From VAZQ01 sp963785745 (GTDB taxonomy: Bacteria; Pseudomonadota; Alphaproteobacteria; Rhizobiales; Xanthobacteraceae), in the NCBI GenBank assembly GCA_963785745.1, contig CAWAWR010000006.1, positions 1 through 64,000 on the forward strand: 64,000 nucleotides of DNA, read 5' to 3'. Below are positions 9,657 through 18,956 of the stretch, one piece after another (position 1 is the stretch's first letter; every line of letters starts with the position of its first letter). The notes beneath the pieces were generated by a model, which worked only from the letters and a program-made list of their open reading frames with translations, made no database searches and had not been told where the DNA came from. The translations under genes were made by a program, and so were the position numbers.

Positions 9657-10460
9657 TCATCGAGCGGATTGCGGCGCAATTGGCTTGATGAGGTAGTTGT
9701 TGTTGCCGACGACCTTGTCAATCTTATATTGCAGGCGCGCCAGCAAGGATTCGTAATCTTGGAAAGACGTTCCAAAATCGTCCTGCAGCAGCGTCTCGAA
9801 CTCGAACAGAATTGGCATTTTGTTTCGCTCGATCGTCCGGCTCGCGCCTTCCATCGCGTAGAGATCGCTGCCCTGCACGTCGACCTTCATAAAACTGATG
9901 TTGTCCGGCAGATCGAGTGCATCGATAGCCGTTGACGTCACCGTGCGCCCGGCCGTCGCCTTTGGATCGATGCCGTACGAGCCAAACGTGCCGAAGCGCG
10001 CAAAATCCTGCTTCGGATAGAATAGTGTCTGTCCGCTCTCGTGCCACACCGCTGTTTCATGAACGATGATGTTGGATACTGCATTGGCCTCGATGTTGCG
10101 GCGAAGCAGGTGACAGACAAACGGATCTGCTTCAAATGCATGGACCGTTCCTGACGGACCGGTCAGGCGTGAAAACAGAACCGCCATCTGGCCGAAATTC
10201 GACCCAAGATCGAGTACGCTCGATCCGGGGGTGATATGGTTCGATGCCTCCGCGACGATCTCCGGCTCGAATATGTTCCCGAGCCTCATCGCGACGGCTA
10301 TGAGATCGTCGGAGAGCGGGAGCCACCAGCATCCGGTGGGGGTTTCGAAATAGCCAACCTGGTGGCCCATTTCCACGTTCACAACGCTGGGTTCGGGCAG
10401 CTTGGCTTTCTGTCGCCGGCTTTGGCGTGAGCGCCACCAGCGGCTAAGTCGACTCATCAC
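9657..10460 (-). CDS. FkbM-family methyltransferase (copy 1)
   Basis: This 267-residue FkbM-type SAM methyltransferase probably O-methylates a sugar hydroxyl of the surface glycan. It shows motif I as GSSVLDLGSNFGQMAVLFSR (about residues 93-112), HAFEADPFVCHLLRRNI (the acidic loop binding the SAM ribose), FMKVDVQGSDLYAMEG (typical FkbM motif) and ILFEFE. The first residues, MSRLSRWWRS, match the start of the next FkbM gene, so the two probably arose by duplication or recombination at the 5' end. It is 18 nt downstream of that gene on the same strand. Confidence 0.88.
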   Translation of the reverse strand: MMSRLSRWWRSRQSRRQKAKLPEPSVVNVEMGHQVGYFETPTGCWWLPLSDDLIAVAMRLGNIFEPEIVAEASNHITPGSSVLDLGSNFGQMAVLFSRLTGPSGTVHAFEADPFVCHLLRRNIEANAVSNIIVHETAVWHESGQTLFYPKQDFARFGTFGSYGIDPKATAGRTVTSTAIDALDLPDNISFMKVDVQGSDLYAMEGASRTIERNKMPILFEFETLLQDDFGTSFQDYESLLARLQYKIDKVVGNNNYLIKPIAPQSAR

Positions 10461-10478
10461 TTGATCCTTTTGCCAACT

Positions 10479-11264
10479 CTACCGCGAACGCTTGAACCAG
10501 ATATCCTGAACTTCGAATGGCGTTATTCCGTCCGGCTCCATCCCAATGGAGCTCTCTGTTTTGTTGTGGATCGACATCCCTAAATCGAGGACGCTTTCAA
10601 GAAGCCGCTTAGACGTGTAATTCGCGTTACGACGCAGCCATCCGGAATTGAACTCACAAAGCAGATTTTTTACGTACCCATCCTTGATGAGATTCTTCAT
10701 TCCATCGATAACGTTCGGCTCAAATCCCTCCACGTCGATTTTAACAAAATCCAGCGGCCTCCCGTCATTGAGGAGAGCGTAACTGTCCAGCGCCAGCATT
10801 GGCACGCGTATCGTCTTGAACGTGGGGTCACTGAAAAACGCGCTGGGAGAATGTACCGGGGCCCCGTCCGGCATATAAATCTCCACTTCGCCGTTGTCGG
10901 CGCCGACGGCCGACTTGACGAGCTCGATGTTCGAGATGCGATTGTCCGCTATCATGTCGGCGATAATGGTAGAAACAATCGGGCTCGGCTCGAAGGAAAA
11001 TACTTGTCCATTTGGTCCGACGAGTTTCGACGCAAGCGCCGTGTAGTATCCGCAATTGGCCCCAATATCGACGAACCGATGACCGGGTTTCAATGAATTT
11101 GAAATCCATGCGGTCTGCGCCGGTTCGTAGCCTCCAAGATGGACCTGCTTCTGGATCGCGTCTCCAAGATCAAGGTTCATCCAAAACGAATGCACCCTGA
11201 CGCGCACATGCGCGGCTTCAAGACCGACTCGCTTGGATCGCAACCAGCGGCTCAACCTACTCAT
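10479..11264 (-). CDS. FkbM-family methyltransferase (copy 2)
   Basis: This protein of about 261 residues belongs to the same FkbM family. Motifs in order are GHRFVDIGANCGYYTALASK (SAM motif I), VFSFEPSPIVSTIIADMI, LDFVKIDVEGFEPNVIDGMK (the FkbM KIDVEG signature) and LLCEFNSG. I chose ATG 11264 because the product then starts MSRLSRWLRSKR, parallel to copy 1. A TTG 36 nt upstream is possible. It precedes copy 1 in a two-gene unit. Codon use is less GC-biased than in the genes to its right, as for the rest of the 5.7-11.3 kb segment. Confidence 0.88.
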   Translation of the reverse strand: MSRLSRWLRSKRVGLEAAHVRVRVHSFWMNLDLGDAIQKQVHLGGYEPAQTAWISNSLKPGHRFVDIGANCGYYTALASKLVGPNGQVFSFEPSPIVSTIIADMIADNRISNIELVKSAVGADNGEVEIYMPDGAPVHSPSAFFSDPTFKTIRVPMLALDSYALLNDGRPLDFVKIDVEGFEPNVIDGMKNLIKDGYVKNLLCEFNSGWLRRNANYTSKRLLESVLDLGMSIHNKTESSIGMEPDGITPFEVQDIWFKRSR

Positions 11265-11354
11265 TCGCCGGAACCTATCGCCAAAACCAACAGACGCCAA
11301 TGCACTCTACAGGGCGATAGTCCGCACATCTTTCCGGCGGAACGTCCGCGGCGC

Positions 11355-12374
11355 CTACTGCATCACCTCCGCGAACCGCTTCCGGATGCGCGGGCTTTCC
11401 GCTTCGATGTAGTCGTAGTCGATCGGGAACATCTTGATTGAGGACAGCGGCGGATAACCCTCCGGCCCGGCCACGTCGGTGCGCGCGGAATAGAGGAACT
11501 CGTGCGGGAACAGCTCCTGCACGGTGCGGCTGAGCATGAACTCGGCAAACGCCTTGGCCGCGTTCGGATTGGGCGATCCTTTGATGACCGAGCTCGGCGA
11601 CGCGATGATGAAGGTGCCGTCCTCCGGGTAAAGCGTCGAGATCTTCATGCCCTGGCGGCGGCCTTCGCCGACATAGGCCGCATCGGCGCCGACCGCGATG
11701 ATCCGCTCGCCGCGCTTGATCATGTCGGACACCTGCTGGTTGCTCTGCACCATCATGATGTCGTTCTTGCGCAGCCCTTCGAAATATTTCCAGCCGTCGC
11801 GCCGCGCCAGCGTTCCGGCGATCACCACCAGCAGCGACGAGAACGACGGGTCCGCCATCACCATCTTACCCTTGTATTTCGGGTTCAAAAGATCGGTCCA
11901 CGTCTTGGGCCGATCGGCCGCCGGCAGGAGATCGTCGCGGACGTAGATCGCCATCACATTGAGGCGCTGCGCGATATGGTTGCCGTTCGGATCCTTGACC
12001 GCGTCCGGCACTTTGTCGAAGTCCGTCGGCTTGAACGGAACGAACAGGCCCTTCTTGGTCATGGCGCTGGCGGCCGCCGGCTCGGAATGCGTCAGCACGT
12101 CGACGAACACCCTGCCGCTCTCGCCCTCCTGCTGGAAACGGCGCAGGATGTTGGAGCCGCCGGAACGGAACAGCTCCACCTTGATGCCGGTGTGCTGCTC
12201 GAACATGTTCGCGACCTTTTGCGCGGTCGCGACCGGCACCGAGCAATACCAGACCATCTTGCCTTCCTTCTTCGCCGCCGCCATGTCGACGGCCTGTGCG
12301 AACGAAGGCCGCACGCCGCCCGCGAGCGCGAGCGCGGTTCCGGCGAGAAACGTGCGACGGTTGAGCGTATCCAT
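11355..12374 (-). CDS. extracellular solute-binding protein (Fbp/iron or polyol ABC type), Tat-exported
   Basis: This is a periplasmic receptor of the type-2 periplasmic binding fold, resembling ferric-ion and related ABC receptors (FbpA-like, SBP_bac_6/8). It has a twin-arginine-like leader, NRRTFLAGTALALAGG. It continues with WYCSVPVATAQKVANMFEQH, TGIKVELFRSGGSNILRRF and a C-terminal FAEVMQ. ATG 12374 was chosen because GGAG lies 6 nt upstream; ATG 12386 is an alternative. No ABC permease or ATPase gene lies nearby, so it is an orphan receptor here. The ligand cannot be told from sequence. Confidence 0.85.
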   Translation of the reverse strand: MDTLNRRTFLAGTALALAGGVRPSFAQAVDMAAAKKEGKMVWYCSVPVATAQKVANMFEQHTGIKVELFRSGGSNILRRFQQEGESGRVFVDVLTHSEPAAASAMTKKGLFVPFKPTDFDKVPDAVKDPNGNHIAQRLNVMAIYVRDDLLPAADRPKTWTDLLNPKYKGKMVMADPSFSSLLVVIAGTLARRDGWKYFEGLRKNDIMMVQSNQQVSDMIKRGERIIAVGADAAYVGEGRRQGMKISTLYPEDGTFIIASPSSVIKGSPNPNAAKAFAEFMLSRTVQELFPHEFLYSARTDVAGPEGYPPLSSIKMFPIDYDYIEAESPRIRKRFAEVMQ

Positions 12375-12621
12375 CCCGGTCTCCATGATTTCGGTCCGCC
12401 GGCTCATCCGGCCGGCGTGTTGCGGGCAATCTAGCCGTACCGCCAACCCTCGGGCAATGTCGCATTGCCGCACCCCGGCTGCCCCGCCAGCGCTCATCGA
12501 GGCATGCCGCGCGGGCCTTGCCCTTGCTGCAAAATGGCTTCAAGAGTAGCGCCGACCTCCGCCGCCGTTCCGGCCGATTTTCCGCTCATTGGAGCGGGCG
12601 ACAAACGTCAGGGATCACACG

Positions 12622-13606
12622 ATGAAATACCGACTGCTTGGTAAGAGCTTCCGCGTTTCGGCGATCGGGCTTGGTTGCTCGGGCATGAGCGCGGATTACG
12701 GCGTTCCGGACGACGTGGAGTCGATCGCGACCATTCATCGCGCCGCCGAAGCTCGGCATCACGCTCCTCGATACGTCGGATGCCTATGCCGCCGGCGTCA
12801 ACGAGCAACTGGTCGGCCAGGCCGTCAAAGGACGGCGCGACAAATATTTCATCGCCTCGAAGTTCGGAAACATCCGTGGCCCGGGCGGCCAGCGCGGCGG
12901 CGTCAACGGCAAGCCCGACTACGTTCCGGTCGCCTGCGACGCGAGCCTCAAGCGGCTGGGCGTCGACCACATCGATCTCTATTACGCGCACCGCATCGAT
13001 CCCAGCGTTCCGATCGAGGACACCGTCGGCGCGATGTCGCGCCTGATCGAACAGGGCAAGGTCCGCTACCTCGGACTCTGCGAAGCCGGCGCCAACACGC
13101 TGCGCCGTGCGCACAAGACCCATCCGCTCGCCGCGTTGCAGACCGAGTATTCGCTGTGGTCGCGCGACATCGAGGCGGAGATCATCCCGACCCTGCGCGA
13201 TCTCGGGATCGGTCTTGTCCCCTATTCGCCGATCGGCCGCGGCTTCCTCTCGGGCACGTTCCAAAGCCGCAGCGACCTGATCGAGGCGGACCGCCGCCAC
13301 GCGCATCCGCGCTTCCAGGAAGGCAATTTCGAGAAGAACCTCGGTCTGCTCGGCCCGCTCAAGGCGATCGCCGATGCAAAAGGCGCCACGATGGCGCAGA
13401 TCGCCATTGCCTGGCTGTTGGCGCAGGGCGACGGCATCGTTCCGATCCCCGGCACCAAGCGCCGGAAATATCTCGAACAGAACGCCGCCGCGGTGGATCT
13501 CACGTTGACCGATGCCGAGGTCCGCACCCTCTCGGACGCGTTCCCGCCGCAAGCCGCCTCCGGCCTGCGCTATCCGGAATTCCAGCTCAAGATGATGGGC
13601 ATCTAA
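12622..13606 (+). CDS. aldo/keto reductase (one frame break)
   Basis: This is an NADPH-dependent aldo/keto reductase of the YajO/AKR13-like group, reducing aldehydes or ketones in the cytoplasm. The start MKYRLLGKSFRVSAIGLGCS is followed by the catalytic tetrad regions: LDTSDAYA (Asp and Tyr), FIASKFGN (Lys) and LYYAHRID (His). NADPH binding is suggested by VPIPGTKRRKYLEQNAAA. The frame changes at about 12751, where one extra G follows GAA. After that the frame is open to the stop. Reconstructed length is about 328 residues, normal for the family. It is divergent from the solute-binding gene, 247 nt away. Confidence 0.9.
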
Positions 13607-13679
13607 ACGCCGCCGCCGGGCGGCGATCGAGCAAGGTTGCGGCCACAGCAGCCAAAAAAACGCAACGAGGGAGGAAGCG

Positions 13680-14717
13680 ATGGCGGAGAGCGGGCTTTCG
13701 ATCGTGCGGCGCAGGCTCCTGCAAGGTTTTGGCGCGGGCTGGCTTGCGCAGTTCTTGTCAACGCCAGCCAAGGCGGATTGCACGCCAAGGGCTTCGGCCG
13801 CCGCCGGCGACACCTCCGACGTCTGGAGCAACGAATACTGGGCGAAGAAGGGCGAGGTCTCGCTCTACATGTTCCGCAAGCGGCTCGGCGCGCCAAAGCC
13901 GGGCGAGCCGCCGCGGCCGGTGCTGTTCCTGGTCCACGGCTCCTCGAACTCGGCCCGCACCAGCTTCGACATGAGCGTGCCGGACGTCGGCGAATATTCC
14001 ATGATGAACGTATTTGCCCGTTACGGCTTCGACGTCTGGACCATGGATCACGAGGGCTACGGGCGCTCAAGCCGCACCAGCGGCAATTCCGACATTGCCA
14101 GCGGGGTCGAGGATCTCAAGGCCGGCGTTCAGACGGTGATCCGCGAGACCGGCGCGCAGAAGATGCATTTCTCCGGCGCATCGTCGGGCGCGCTGCGCGC
14201 CGCCGCCTATGCGATGGCGCAACCCGAGCATTGCGACCGTCTCATCCTCTGCGCCATGACCTACAAAGGGACCGGCGCGCCGACCCTCACCAACCGCGCC
14301 GAGCAGATTGAGTATTACCGCAAGAACAACACCCGCCCGCGCGGGCGCATCGACATCGAGAAGCTGTTCACCCGTGACAAACGCGGCGTCGCCGACCCGC
14401 GGCTCGCCAAGGCGCGCGCGGACCGCGACCTCGAGTTCGGCGATCGGGTGCCAAGCGGCACCTATCTCGACATGGTGGCGAACCTGCCGCTGGTCGATCC
14501 CAAGAAAGTGCTGTCGCCGGTGCTACTGGTGCGCGGCGAATTCGACGGCATTGCCACGGTCGAGGATCTGACCGACTTCTACAATCAGCTTCCCAACGGC
14601 GACCGTCAGATGATCATCCTGCCGGGCATCGCGCATTCGGTTCAGCTCGCCTACAATCGGGAACAGTTCTGGCACGTCGCCCGCACCTTCCTGACCATGC
14701 CGCCGCGGCTCGTGTGA
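13680..14717 (+). CDS. alpha/beta hydrolase with export signal
   Basis: This is a 345-residue serine hydrolase. The N-terminus, IVRRRLLQGFGAGWLAQFL, resembles a twin-arginine leader. The fold is supported by VLFLVHGSSNSARTSFDM (oxyanion region). The nucleophile elbow MHFSGASSGALRAAAYAM has Ser in GASSG. The catalytic Asp is in VRGEFDGIATVEDL and the His in GIAHSVQL. The start ATG follows GGGAGGAAGC. Its substrate is unknown. The next gene's alternative GTG start overlaps its stop, so this gene, the binding protein and the amidohydrolase after it may be co-transcribed. Confidence 0.82.
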   Translation: MAESGLSIVRRRLLQGFGAGWLAQFLSTPAKADCTPRASAAAGDTSDVWSNEYWAKKGEVSLYMFRKRLGAPKPGEPPRPVLFLVHGSSNSARTSFDMSVPDVGEYSMMNVFARYGFDVWTMDHEGYGRSSRTSGNSDIASGVEDLKAGVQTVIRETGAQKMHFSGASSGALRAAAYAMAQPEHCDRLILCAMTYKGTGAPTLTNRAEQIEYYRKNNTRPRGRIDIEKLFTRDKRGVADPRLAKARADRDLEFGDRVPSGTYLDMVANLPLVDPKKVLSPVLLVRGEFDGIATVEDLTDFYNQLPNGDRQMIILPGIAHSVQLAYNREQFWHVARTFLTMPPRLV

Positions 14718-14722
14718 CGCAC

Positions 14723-15487
14723 ATGAGGAAACCGATGCGAACCGTTGCGGGCGCGATCGCCCTCACGCTGCTGGCGTGGCCGGCCGTGGCCGACGATCTT
14801 GTCATCCTCAGCGCTGCGGCGGTGCGGCCGGCGCTCGTTCAATTGCCGTCGATGGTCGAGAAGGCGACCGGCCACCGCGTCAGCGTGAGCTTCGGCAACG
14901 CCACCGCCATCAGCAAGAAGGTTGCGGACGGCGAACGCGTCGATGTCGTGATCCTGCCGCCGCCGCAGCTCAAAGCCATGATCGGCGATGGACACTTGAC
15001 GGCCGACGGCCGCGCCGACCTCGGCGTGGTCCGCCTCGGTGTCGCGGTTCGCGCTGGCGGCGCAACGCCGGCGGTCGGGACGACCGACGAATTCAGGCAG
15101 GCGATGCTGGCGGCGGCATCGTTCGGGATGCCCGATCCCGCCGACGGCTCGACCTCCTCGCAGCACATGGTGAAGGTGCTGACGCAACTCGGGATCGCCG
15201 ACGCCATGAAGCCGAAGATCCGTCTCTTCAAGGACGGCACGCTGGCGCTGCAGGCAGTGGCGAAGGGCGAGCTAGCGCTCACGGTCGCGCCGATGACGTC
15301 GATCCGCGTGGTACCGGGCGTGGCGCTCGCCGGACCGTTGCCGGACACGTTACAGAGCACGACCGTCTACGCAGCCGCGCTGTCGCGAAAATCGGCGGGC
15401 TCGGAACCGGCGAAGGCATTGCTGGCGCTGCTGACTTCGCCGGCCTTTGCCGCGGTGCTGCGCGACAGGGGCATTGACCCGCGCTGA
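14723..15487 (+). CDS. ModA-like substrate-binding protein
   Basis: This is a periplasmic binding protein of the molybdate-receptor-like family (SBP_bac_11) with a clear signal peptide (TVAGAIALTLLAWPAVADD). The mature part begins LVILSAAAVRPALVQLPSMV and contains GNATAISKKVADGERVDVVI, the usual ligand-gripping region. The family also holds many receptors for organic anions, and no molybdate ABC genes are nearby, so molybdate is not proven as ligand. I prefer ATG 14723 over GTG 14714. The C-terminus LTSPAFAAVLRDRGIDPR is typical. Between two hydrolase genes, it may feed the same pathway. Confidence 0.78.
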   Translation: MRKPMRTVAGAIALTLLAWPAVADDLVILSAAAVRPALVQLPSMVEKATGHRVSVSFGNATAISKKVADGERVDVVILPPPQLKAMIGDGHLTADGRADLGVVRLGVAVRAGGATPAVGTTDEFRQAMLAAASFGMPDPADGSTSSQHMVKVLTQLGIADAMKPKIRLFKDGTLALQAVAKGELALTVAPMTSIRVVPGVALAGPLPDTLQSTTVYAAALSRKSAGSEPAKALLALLTSPAFAAVLRDRGIDPR

Positions 15488-15528
15488 ACCACGTCACAGC
15501 ATCGGCCTCGACGACAAGGGAGGGATCG

Positions 15529-16620
15529 ATGGCAGGCAGCACGACCACGAGCGCCATGCGCCGTTTCAAGCAGAACGCATCCTGCGTGTGCTGTGTATCA
15601 CGCCGCGATCTGCTGTCCGGGTTCGCCGCCGTCGCGGTTGGCACCGCCCTCCCCGCGAGGCCGGCGATCGCCCAGGCACAGGTGAAGCCGGCGGCGAATG
15701 CAGGCCGGATCGACGTGCATCGCCATTTCGTGCCGCCCGGCTATCTCATCGATCCCAAGCGCGCCTATCTCAACGATCGCTCCACCATTCCGCGCCAACT
15801 CGAAGACATGGACCGCAGCGGTGTTTCGCTGTCGGTCATGTCACTCAGCCTTTCGGCGCTCGACCACCCGGACGCCAAGGATGCGCGGCGCTTTTCGCGC
15901 ATGGCGAACGAATATTCGGCCAAGCTCTGCACCGACTATCCCGGCCGCTTCGGCCATTTCGCCTGGCTACCCTTCCCGGACATCGAAGGCTCCCTGAAGG
16001 AGATCGAATACTCCTTCGACACGCTCAAGGCCGACGGCGTGTTTATGAAAACCAACTACGGTGACAAATTTCTCGGTGATCCCGTGTTCGAGCCGGTCTT
16101 CGCGGAGCTCAACCGCCGCCGGGCGGTCCTCTACACGCATCCGTCAGGCCACCCCTGCTGCGAGCGGCTGGTGCCGGGCCTGCGCGATGCCGACATCGAA
16201 TACGGCACCAACACCACGCGCGCGATCGCCAAGTTCGTGTTCAGCGGCTCATCGCGGCGCTACCCCGATATGCGCGTGATCTGGTCGCACGCCGGCGGCA
16301 CCATGCCGTTCCTGATCCGCCGCTTCGACAAACGCGTGAAGGAGAGCCCGGAATTCCAGCCGATCCTGCCGGAAGGCTTCTCGCCCGAGGCGCGGAAGTT
16401 TTATTACGACATCGCCCAGGCGCCCGAGCGCGCGCCGATGGCGGCGCTGAAAGCGGTCGCTCCGGTGTCGCAGATGCTGTTCGGCACCGACTGGCCGCAT
16501 CTCACCACCGAGGAGCATGTCATCGGCCTGCAACAGAGTGGCGTATTCGACACGGCCGAGCTGAAAGCAATCGACCGCGACAACGCGTTGCGCCTCATGC
16601 CGACGTTACGGCTGGCGTGA
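15529..16620 (+). CDS. amidohydrolase (Amidohydro_2 / decarboxylase-like), Tat-exported
   Basis: This is a TIM-barrel metal-dependent hydrolase or decarboxylase of 363 residues. The leader has a twin-arginine motif, SRRDLLSGFAAVAVG, preceded by an unusual Cys cluster, NASCVCCV. Metal ligands are visible: IDVHRHF (HxH, about residue 63), VLYTHPSGHP, VIWSHAGG and LFGTDWPH (final Asp). This set matches the ACMSD/gamma-resorcylate decarboxylase branch, so either hydrolysis or decarboxylation is possible. Export of such an enzyme is less usual. The stop directly abuts the stop of the convergent monooxygenase gene. Confidence 0.85.
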   Translation: MAGSTTTSAMRRFKQNASCVCCVSRRDLLSGFAAVAVGTALPARPAIAQAQVKPAANAGRIDVHRHFVPPGYLIDPKRAYLNDRSTIPRQLEDMDRSGVSLSVMSLSLSALDHPDAKDARRFSRMANEYSAKLCTDYPGRFGHFAWLPFPDIEGSLKEIEYSFDTLKADGVFMKTNYGDKFLGDPVFEPVFAELNRRRAVLYTHPSGHPCCERLVPGLRDADIEYGTNTTRAIAKFVFSGSSRRYPDMRVIWSHAGGTMPFLIRRFDKRVKESPEFQPILPEGFSPEARKFYYDIAQAPERAPMAALKAVAPVSQMLFGTDWPHLTTEEHVIGLQQSGVFDTAELKAIDRDNALRLMPTLRLA

Positions 16621-17850
16621 CTACGTTGCGATCTGCGCCGCGAGATACTCGGCGTCTTCGCCGACGCCGAACAAAAACGCCGACTTCCACTTGTGCAACC
16701 ACGGCAGACCCAGAAAATACACGCCAGGCACGCATGTGATTCCGCGTTTGTGGCCGGGCGCTCGATTCGAAGACTCAGTGCCGTTTCCAAATATCGGGAG
16801 GTGAATCCAACTGAAGTCATACCGAAATCCGTTTGCCCAAATGATTGTGGAAATGCCGGCTGCGGCAAGATCGAGCGTAAGAATCGGATCGGCTACTTCC
16901 TTCGGGTCTGGAATGGTCTCCGCAGACATATCAGGCGCAGGAAGGTCGAGCCCGCTCCGAACGACGTGCTCATCGCACCGCCGCATCAAAGAAATCAAGG
17001 AAGCGTCGCCGCGTGCGAGGTTTTCGCCGAGGTCGGATGCCAAGGCGAGTCTGCCATTCCGGCCGCCGAGTACGCGGCCCAGCAACACGACCCCCTCGGC
17101 TGCAAGCCGACGTAGATCGACGTCGTGGCCGCCCCCCACGCCCGTCATCAAGCGTGACGGCTGCACGCCCACCCGTTGATCGACGGTCCTGTCAGCATCC
17201 CCCAGCGCGAGATTCCACCAGATACAATCCTTTCCGCGATATCGGCGCGGCGTGCGCTGGTGCCCACTCACCGACAGATATACTCGCCGGTTGGCCGAGC
17301 AAAGCTCCTCTGCGATCTGGCAACCCGAATTGCCTGAGCCGACGATGAGCACCGCGCCGGGAGGCAGGATTTCGGGATTTCGGTACTGGCTGGAATGCAC
17401 TTGCAAGACCTTGCGACACAAGATCGGGGGAGCCGCCGGGATTTGAAAGGGCCCGGTCGCGATCACCACATTTTGCGCCTCGAAGCATCCGACTGTGCTT
17501 TCGATAACGAGACGCGTCGATCCAGGCTTCTGGCGAAGCGCTGTTGCTGCCACGCCGCAACGTATCGGTGCGCCGATGGCGGAGGCGTATCCCTCGATGT
17601 ACCTCACAACGTCGTCGCGCGGCGCGAAGCCATCCGGATCGGCCGCGCGATGGGCGAAACCGGGGAGCCGCATATTCCAGTTCGGAGCCTGAAAGCAAAG
17701 CGAATCCCAGCGTTCGCTTCTCCATCTCTCTGCCACGCGCCGACGTTCGAGTATGACGTGCTCTCGACCGCGTTGGCCAAGGTAATAGCTCATCGCCAGG
17801 CCGGCCTGGCCGCCACCTACAATGACAGTTTCAATCCGTTCAGTGAGCAT
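16621..17850 (-). CDS. flavin-containing monooxygenase / FAD-dependent oxidoreductase
   Basis: This is a two-dinucleotide-domain flavoprotein of about 409 residues, similar to CzcO/FMO enzymes. The FAD-binding motif is VIVGGGQAGLAMSYYLGQRG at the N-terminus and the NADPH-binding motif is VLIVGSGNSGCQIAEELC (about residue 170). Helpful motifs are ERWRSERWDSL, FQAPNW and VVIATGPFQIP. These enzymes oxygenate N- or S-containing compounds or ketones. ATG 17850 starts directly before the FAD motif. It ends 0 nt from the convergent amidohydrolase and lies 34 nt after the TctC-like gene on the same strand, so the receptor and oxygenase probably form one unit. Codon use is less GC-rich than in neighbours. 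Confidence 0.87.
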   Translation of the reverse strand: MLTERIETVIVGGGQAGLAMSYYLGQRGREHVILERRRVAERWRSERWDSLCFQAPNWNMRLPGFAHRAADPDGFAPRDDVVRYIEGYASAIGAPIRCGVAATALRQKPGSTRLVIESTVGCFEAQNVVIATGPFQIPAAPPILCRKVLQVHSSQYRNPEILPPGAVLIVGSGNSGCQIAEELCSANRRVYLSVSGHQRTPRRYRGKDCIWWNLALGDADRTVDQRVGVQPSRLMTGVGGGHDVDLRRLAAEGVVLLGRVLGGRNGRLALASDLGENLARGDASLISLMRRCDEHVVRSGLDLPAPDMSAETIPDPKEVADPILTLDLAAAGISTIIWANGFRYDFSWIHLPIFGNGTESSNRAPGHKRGITCVPGVYFLGLPWLHKWKSAFLFGVGEDAEYLAAQIAT

Positions 17851-17884
17851 GGGGAGCGCTGCTGCGCCCAAGGCCCGTAACCGT

Positions 17885-18862
17885 TCAATCCGCCTTGGCG
17901 CCGACGGCTCGAACCACTTTGGCCCACTTCTCCGTTTCGGCAGCTATATGCTTGCAAAACTGGACGGGTGTGAGAGGCATCGGTGCCGCATTCGCTTCGG
18001 CGAGCCGTTCTTTGACGATCGGGTTTTCCAGCCCCGCAGCAATTTCGCGGTTCAATCGCTCAATAATCTCAGAGGGCGTATCTTTTGGCGCGCCAATTCC
18101 GTACCAGGAGCTCGTCTCGTATCCGGGCACGGTTTCTGCGGCGGTTGGCAAATTTGGCAGCGCGCGCGATCGAGCGGAGGTCGTCACCGCCAAGGCGCGC
18201 AAAGCGCCCGAGCGAATGAGCGGCAGGGGCGCCGGCATGGCGTCGAACATGACTTGAACGTGCCCCGCGATCAGGTCCGTCAATGCGGGCGCGGAGCCCC
18301 GGTATGGCACGTGAAGCATATCGACGCCTGCCATCAACTTGAACAATTCTCCGGCCATGTGTGGCACGCTGCCGACGCCGGCCGAACCGAAGCTGACCTT
18401 GCCTGGATTGGCCTTTGCGTAGCCGATGAGCTCAGCAACATTCTTAGCCGGGAATGCCGGGTTGACCACCAGCACAAAAGGCACAGTCACGAGCCCGGCG
18501 ACGGCGGCAATATCACGTATGAAAGTAAAGGTAAGCCCGCCATACAAGGTCGCGTTGATCGCGTTGACAGGAGTAACGAACAGCAACGTGTGTCCGTCGG
18601 GCGGCGCAGTGATGACCGACTGCGCGGCCAGGTTCGTGCCGGCCCCTGGCTTGTTCTCAACGATGACTTGCTGACCAAGGCGTTCCGACAGCCACGGCGC
18701 GATGATCCTGGCCACGATGTCGGTTGAGCCGCCGGGTGGAAACCCGACGACCCATCGAATGGGCCGCCTCGGATAGCTTTGCGCCCAACCGAAGCGCGAG
18801 GTGCTTGGCAGCATGGCCGCACCCGCTGCCAGATGCAGAAACCGACGGCGGGCAAGTTTCAT
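17885..18862 (-). CDS. TctC/Bug-family tripartite tricarboxylate-type receptor (classic)
   Basis: This is a periplasmic receptor of the Bug (TctC) family, 325 residues. It has a Tat-like leader (KLARRRFLHLAAGAAML). Hallmarks are PIRWVVGFPPGGSTDIVARI (first ligand loop), VIVENKPGAGTNLAAQSV, LLFVTPVNAINATLYG and FVPY-like HVPYRGSAPALTDLIAGHV (second loop). The ligand is usually a carboxylate, but it cannot be read from sequence. No TctA/TctB genes are near. It lies upstream of the monooxygenase gene in the same direction and is divergent from the LysR gene, whose product probably controls it. Confidence 0.93.
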   Translation of the reverse strand: MKLARRRFLHLAAGAAMLPSTSRFGWAQSYPRRPIRWVVGFPPGGSTDIVARIIAPWLSERLGQQVIVENKPGAGTNLAAQSVITAPPDGHTLLFVTPVNAINATLYGGLTFTFIRDIAAVAGLVTVPFVLVVNPAFPAKNVAELIGYAKANPGKVSFGSAGVGSVPHMAGELFKLMAGVDMLHVPYRGSAPALTDLIAGHVQVMFDAMPAPLPLIRSGALRALAVTTSARSRALPNLPTAAETVPGYETSSWYGIGAPKDTPSEIIERLNREIAAGLENPIVKERLAEANAAPMPLTPVQFCKHIAAETEKWAKVVRAVGAKAD

Positions 18863-18956
18863 GATGCTCTCCCTTCGAGCGTGCAGCCGTTGGCAGGCGG
18901 ACAGAAGGGAGGCTAGTCAGGCGGCATTGATCTGTCCAATTCATTTATATTCTATC

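Noticed and set aside
14723..15487. Molybdate transporter tied to the molybdenum hydroxylase
   Set aside because: The receptor is ModA-like only at fold level, has no ModB/ModC nearby and is 4.4 kb away from the hydroxylase gene.
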